Shown here in pieces: positions 4,403 through 6,093 of a DNA stretch of 6,093 nucleotides. Origin of the DNA: Methylococcales bacterium (GTDB lineage: Bacteria > Pseudomonadota > Gammaproteobacteria > Methylococcales > Methylomonadaceae); assembly GCA_023144875.1 (NCBI GenBank), contig JAGLEW010000005.1, positions 1-6,093 of the forward strand, given 5' to 3'. Each line of letters begins with the position of its first letter. Position 1 is the stretch's first letter. The notes under the pieces were generated by a model. The model did not search any database and was not told the origin of the DNA. It saw only the letters and a program-made list of their open reading frames with translations. The position numbers and the translations under genes are program-made.

Positions 4403-5913
4403 ATTTCTCGAAAACACAGTGGAATCTTATTAGCTTTATTGCTGGTATCTTATTAACTCTTTCTTTTGCGCCTTTTAATTATGCCTATTTAACGTTAATT
4501 TCCTTAGTTTTTTTATTTTTATCATGGCATTATTCTGAAACCCCAAAACAGGCGGCTTTTCGAGGATTTTTATACGGATTAGGTTTATTTGGCTTTGGGG
4601 TCACATGGGTTTTTGTGAGCATTTATTTTTATGGTGGTGCAAATATTTATGTGGCTCTTTTTATGGCACTTGTATTTGCCACTTTTTGGGCATTATTCCC
4701 TGCTTTAACCGCTTACATTAGTGTAAAAATTGCCTTTTTAACGGATAAACGCTTGTTATTTGGCATTATTCCTTTTGTATGGATATTTATTGAATATTAC
4801 CGAGGGTTTTGGTTTTTAAATGGTTTCCCGTGGTTTCAAGTTGCTTACAGTCAATTAGACAGTGCTTATGCAGGCTTTGTGCCAATTATAGGCGTTTATG
4901 GTACGGGGTTTTTAATTTTAATGACGGTGTCGATCATTAGTTATATGCTGATGAGACAACGCTACTTAATCACTAATACCGTCATTATTTTTATTTTATT
5001 AACCACAGGTTACGGATTAAAATACATTGAATGGACATACCCAATTGGACTGCCGATTAAAATCACTTTAATACAAGGCAATATCAGCCAAGATCAAAAA
5101 TGGTTACCTGAAAATTTTACCAAAACATTATTTAGCTATCAGCAAATGACCGCTAATAATTGGAGTTCTGATGTCATTATTTGGCCTGAAACCGCTATTC
5201 CAGCCTATTTACATACCGTAGAAGCACCTTTTTTAATCCCGTTAGCGGAAAAAGCACGAGCAAATAATACAGACTTAATTGTTAGTTTAGCGGCAAAAAG
5301 TGAAGATGGACTTGAAACCTACAACACCGTTTTAACGCTAGGCACACAGCGAGGGATGTATAAAAAAAACCACCTATTACCATTTGGTGAATATTTACCC
5401 CTACAACCTTTTTCAGGCTGGGTTTTAAAAACCATCGGGGTGACATTAGGAAATTTTACGGCAGGAGGCGAAAATCAACCCTTACTTACGGCAGGTCGGT
5501 ATCCATTTGCAACCTCTATTTGTTATGAAGATGCTTTTGCCAGCGAAGTATTACCCACATTGCCCGAAGCGTCTTATTTAGTCAATGTAACAAATGACGC
5601 ATGGTTTGGGAATTCCTTTGAACCCTACCAGCACATGCAAATTGCACGAATGCGAGCGCTGGAATCAGGGCGTTATTTAGCGCGTTCAACGAATACAGGA
5701 TTAACAGGATTTGTCGCCCCTAATGGCAAAATCATCAAACAAGCACCCTTATTTGAACCGCATACCTTGACCCATAAAGTTACCCCGATGGGTGGATTAA
5801 CCCCGTATGCAAGAATGGGGGATGAAATTATTTTAGCAGCGCTTTTTTTATTAATGCTCGTGCTAAGTCTTTACGCTAAATTTCAATTATTGAAACCTCA
5901 AAAAACAAAATGA
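4399..5913 (+). CDS. lnt: Apolipoprotein N-acyltransferase
   Basis: Lnt transfers an acyl chain from phospholipid to the N-terminal cysteine of apolipoproteins in the inner membrane, the last step of lipoprotein maturation after Lgt and LspA. The 504-residue length fits the family (E. coli about 512). Several membrane helices span about residues 9-207. A periplasmic nitrilase-like domain covers about 222-462, and a final helix lies at about 476-493. The catalytic triad is intact: E264 in IIWPETAIP, K323 in YKKNHLLPFGEY, and C375 in SICYED. Supporting residues E331 and E377 are also present, and the 52-residue K-to-C spacing equals that of the E. coli enzyme. GFPW (142-145) lies in the membrane part. 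The neighbourhood differs from E. coli, where lnt follows corC/ybeX. Here it follows a zinc-ribbon gene, has no ribosome-binding site of its own, and is followed with overlap by a group II intron remnant. Confidence 0.97.
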   Translation: MNFSKTQWNLISFIAGILLTLSFAPFNYAYLTLISLVFLFLSWHYSETPKQAAFRGFLYGLGLFGFGVTWVFVSIYFYGGANIYVALFMALVFATFWALFPALTAYISVKIAFLTDKRLLFGIIPFVWIFIEYYRGFWFLNGFPWFQVAYSQLDSAYAGFVPIIGVYGTGFLILMTVSIISYMLMRQRYLITNTVIIFILLTTGYGLKYIEWTYPIGLPIKITLIQGNISQDQKWLPENFTKTLFSYQQMTANNWSSDVIIWPETAIPAYLHTVEAPFLIPLAEKARANNTDLIVSLAAKSEDGLETYNTVLTLGTQRGMYKKNHLLPFGEYLPLQPFSGWVLKTIGVTLGNFTAGGENQPLLTAGRYPFATSICYEDAFASEVLPTLPEASYLVNVTNDAWFGNSFEPYQHMQIARMRALESGRYLARSTNTGLTGFVAPNGKIIKQAPLFEPHTLTHKVTPMGGLTPYARMGDEIILAALFLLMLVLSLYAKFQLLKPQKTK

Positions 5914-6093
5914 CTGAATCCTCGATGATTTGGTTTATTCGCACGCGTATCGACAACCTGATTCGGTTAGGCGTCTCCAAAACGGTGGCTATTTGTTTGG
6001 CGATGAGTTCTAAAGGGTATTACCGACTTACGAAAACCAAGGCAGTGCAAATTGCTTTAAATAACAACTGGCTAAAATCGCAAGGTTTAGTCT
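5910..6093 (+). pseudogene. C-terminal fragment of a group II intron reverse transcriptase/maturase (cut by window end)
   Basis: An open frame begins with ATG at 5910-5912, overlapping the lnt TGA as ATGA, and runs to the window end (61 codons). From about 5931 it resembles the tail of group II intron-encoded proteins: an RTRIDNLIRLGVSKTVA segment, then SSKGYYRLTKTKAVQIAL, then NNNWLKSQGLV. In full proteins of about 400-500 residues this follows the reverse transcriptase and maturase domains, both absent here because lnt occupies the upstream DNA. It is therefore a 5'-truncated remnant rather than an active retroelement. By hand count the segment is about 43% G+C, against about 32% in a 60-base sample of lnt, consistent with a separate origin. 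The ATG is probably incidental. A stand-alone small gene that merely resembles this tail is the alternative. Confidence 0.72.

Noticed and set aside
1..6093. CRISPR array, tRNA/rRNA gene, complete insertion sequence or defence system
   Set aside because: No regularly spaced repeats, no cloverleaf or rRNA-like segment, no transposase or terminal repeats, and no recognised defence domain set was found; the only mobile-element trace is the intron protein tail at the right edge.

Overview
This is a low-G+C window of ordinary bacterial chromosome. The presence of apolipoprotein N-acyltransferase, a DUF3301 protein and an RdgB tail of the enterobacterial type points to a gammaproteobacterium. The A/T-rich codon use and a group II intron remnant would suit an environmental lineage such as the Methylococcales or Thiotrichales, but the sequence alone does not settle the genus.

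Layout, left to right. Bases 1-78 (+) are the last 25 codons of a gene that looks like rdgB (dITP/XTP pyrophosphatase). A strong hairpin at 91-122 is the minus-strand terminator for a small secreted helical protein of unknown function (150-542, -). That gene has its own likely extended -10 promoter, and its transcript would begin with a perfect 8-bp hairpin. Upstream on the same strand is a 494-residue membrane-anchored SPFH/band 7 protein (641-2125, -). A 240-bp A/T-tract-rich intergenic region separates it from a divergent PleD-like response regulator with REC-REC-GGDEF architecture (2366-3682, +), predicted to be a diguanylate cyclase. Its stop codon directly abuts the stop codon of a convergent DUF3301 membrane protein (3683-3988, -).

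An 85-bp divergent region then leads into a tight plus-strand series. It starts with a 97-residue zinc-ribbon protein with a C-terminal membrane anchor (4074-4367) and continues with lnt, apolipoprotein N-acyltransferase (4399-5913). An 11-codon micro-ORF joins them, overlapping the upstream stop as TAATG and the lnt start as ATGA. The lnt stop in turn overlaps an ATG that opens a reading frame resembling the C-terminal tail of a group II intron reverse transcriptase/maturase (5910-6093, cut by the window end). That segment is richer in G+C than lnt.

Much of the window concerns the cell envelope: Lnt finishes lipoprotein acylation, the SPFH protein probably organises a membrane microdomain, and DUF3301 and the zinc-ribbon protein are small membrane proteins. 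The GGDEF protein would add c-di-GMP signalling. I see no convincing new defence or mobile system. The items most worth a second look are the coupled micro-ORF before lnt, the uncharacterised zinc-ribbon and secreted helical proteins, the 5' hairpin, and the intron remnant fused to the end of lnt.
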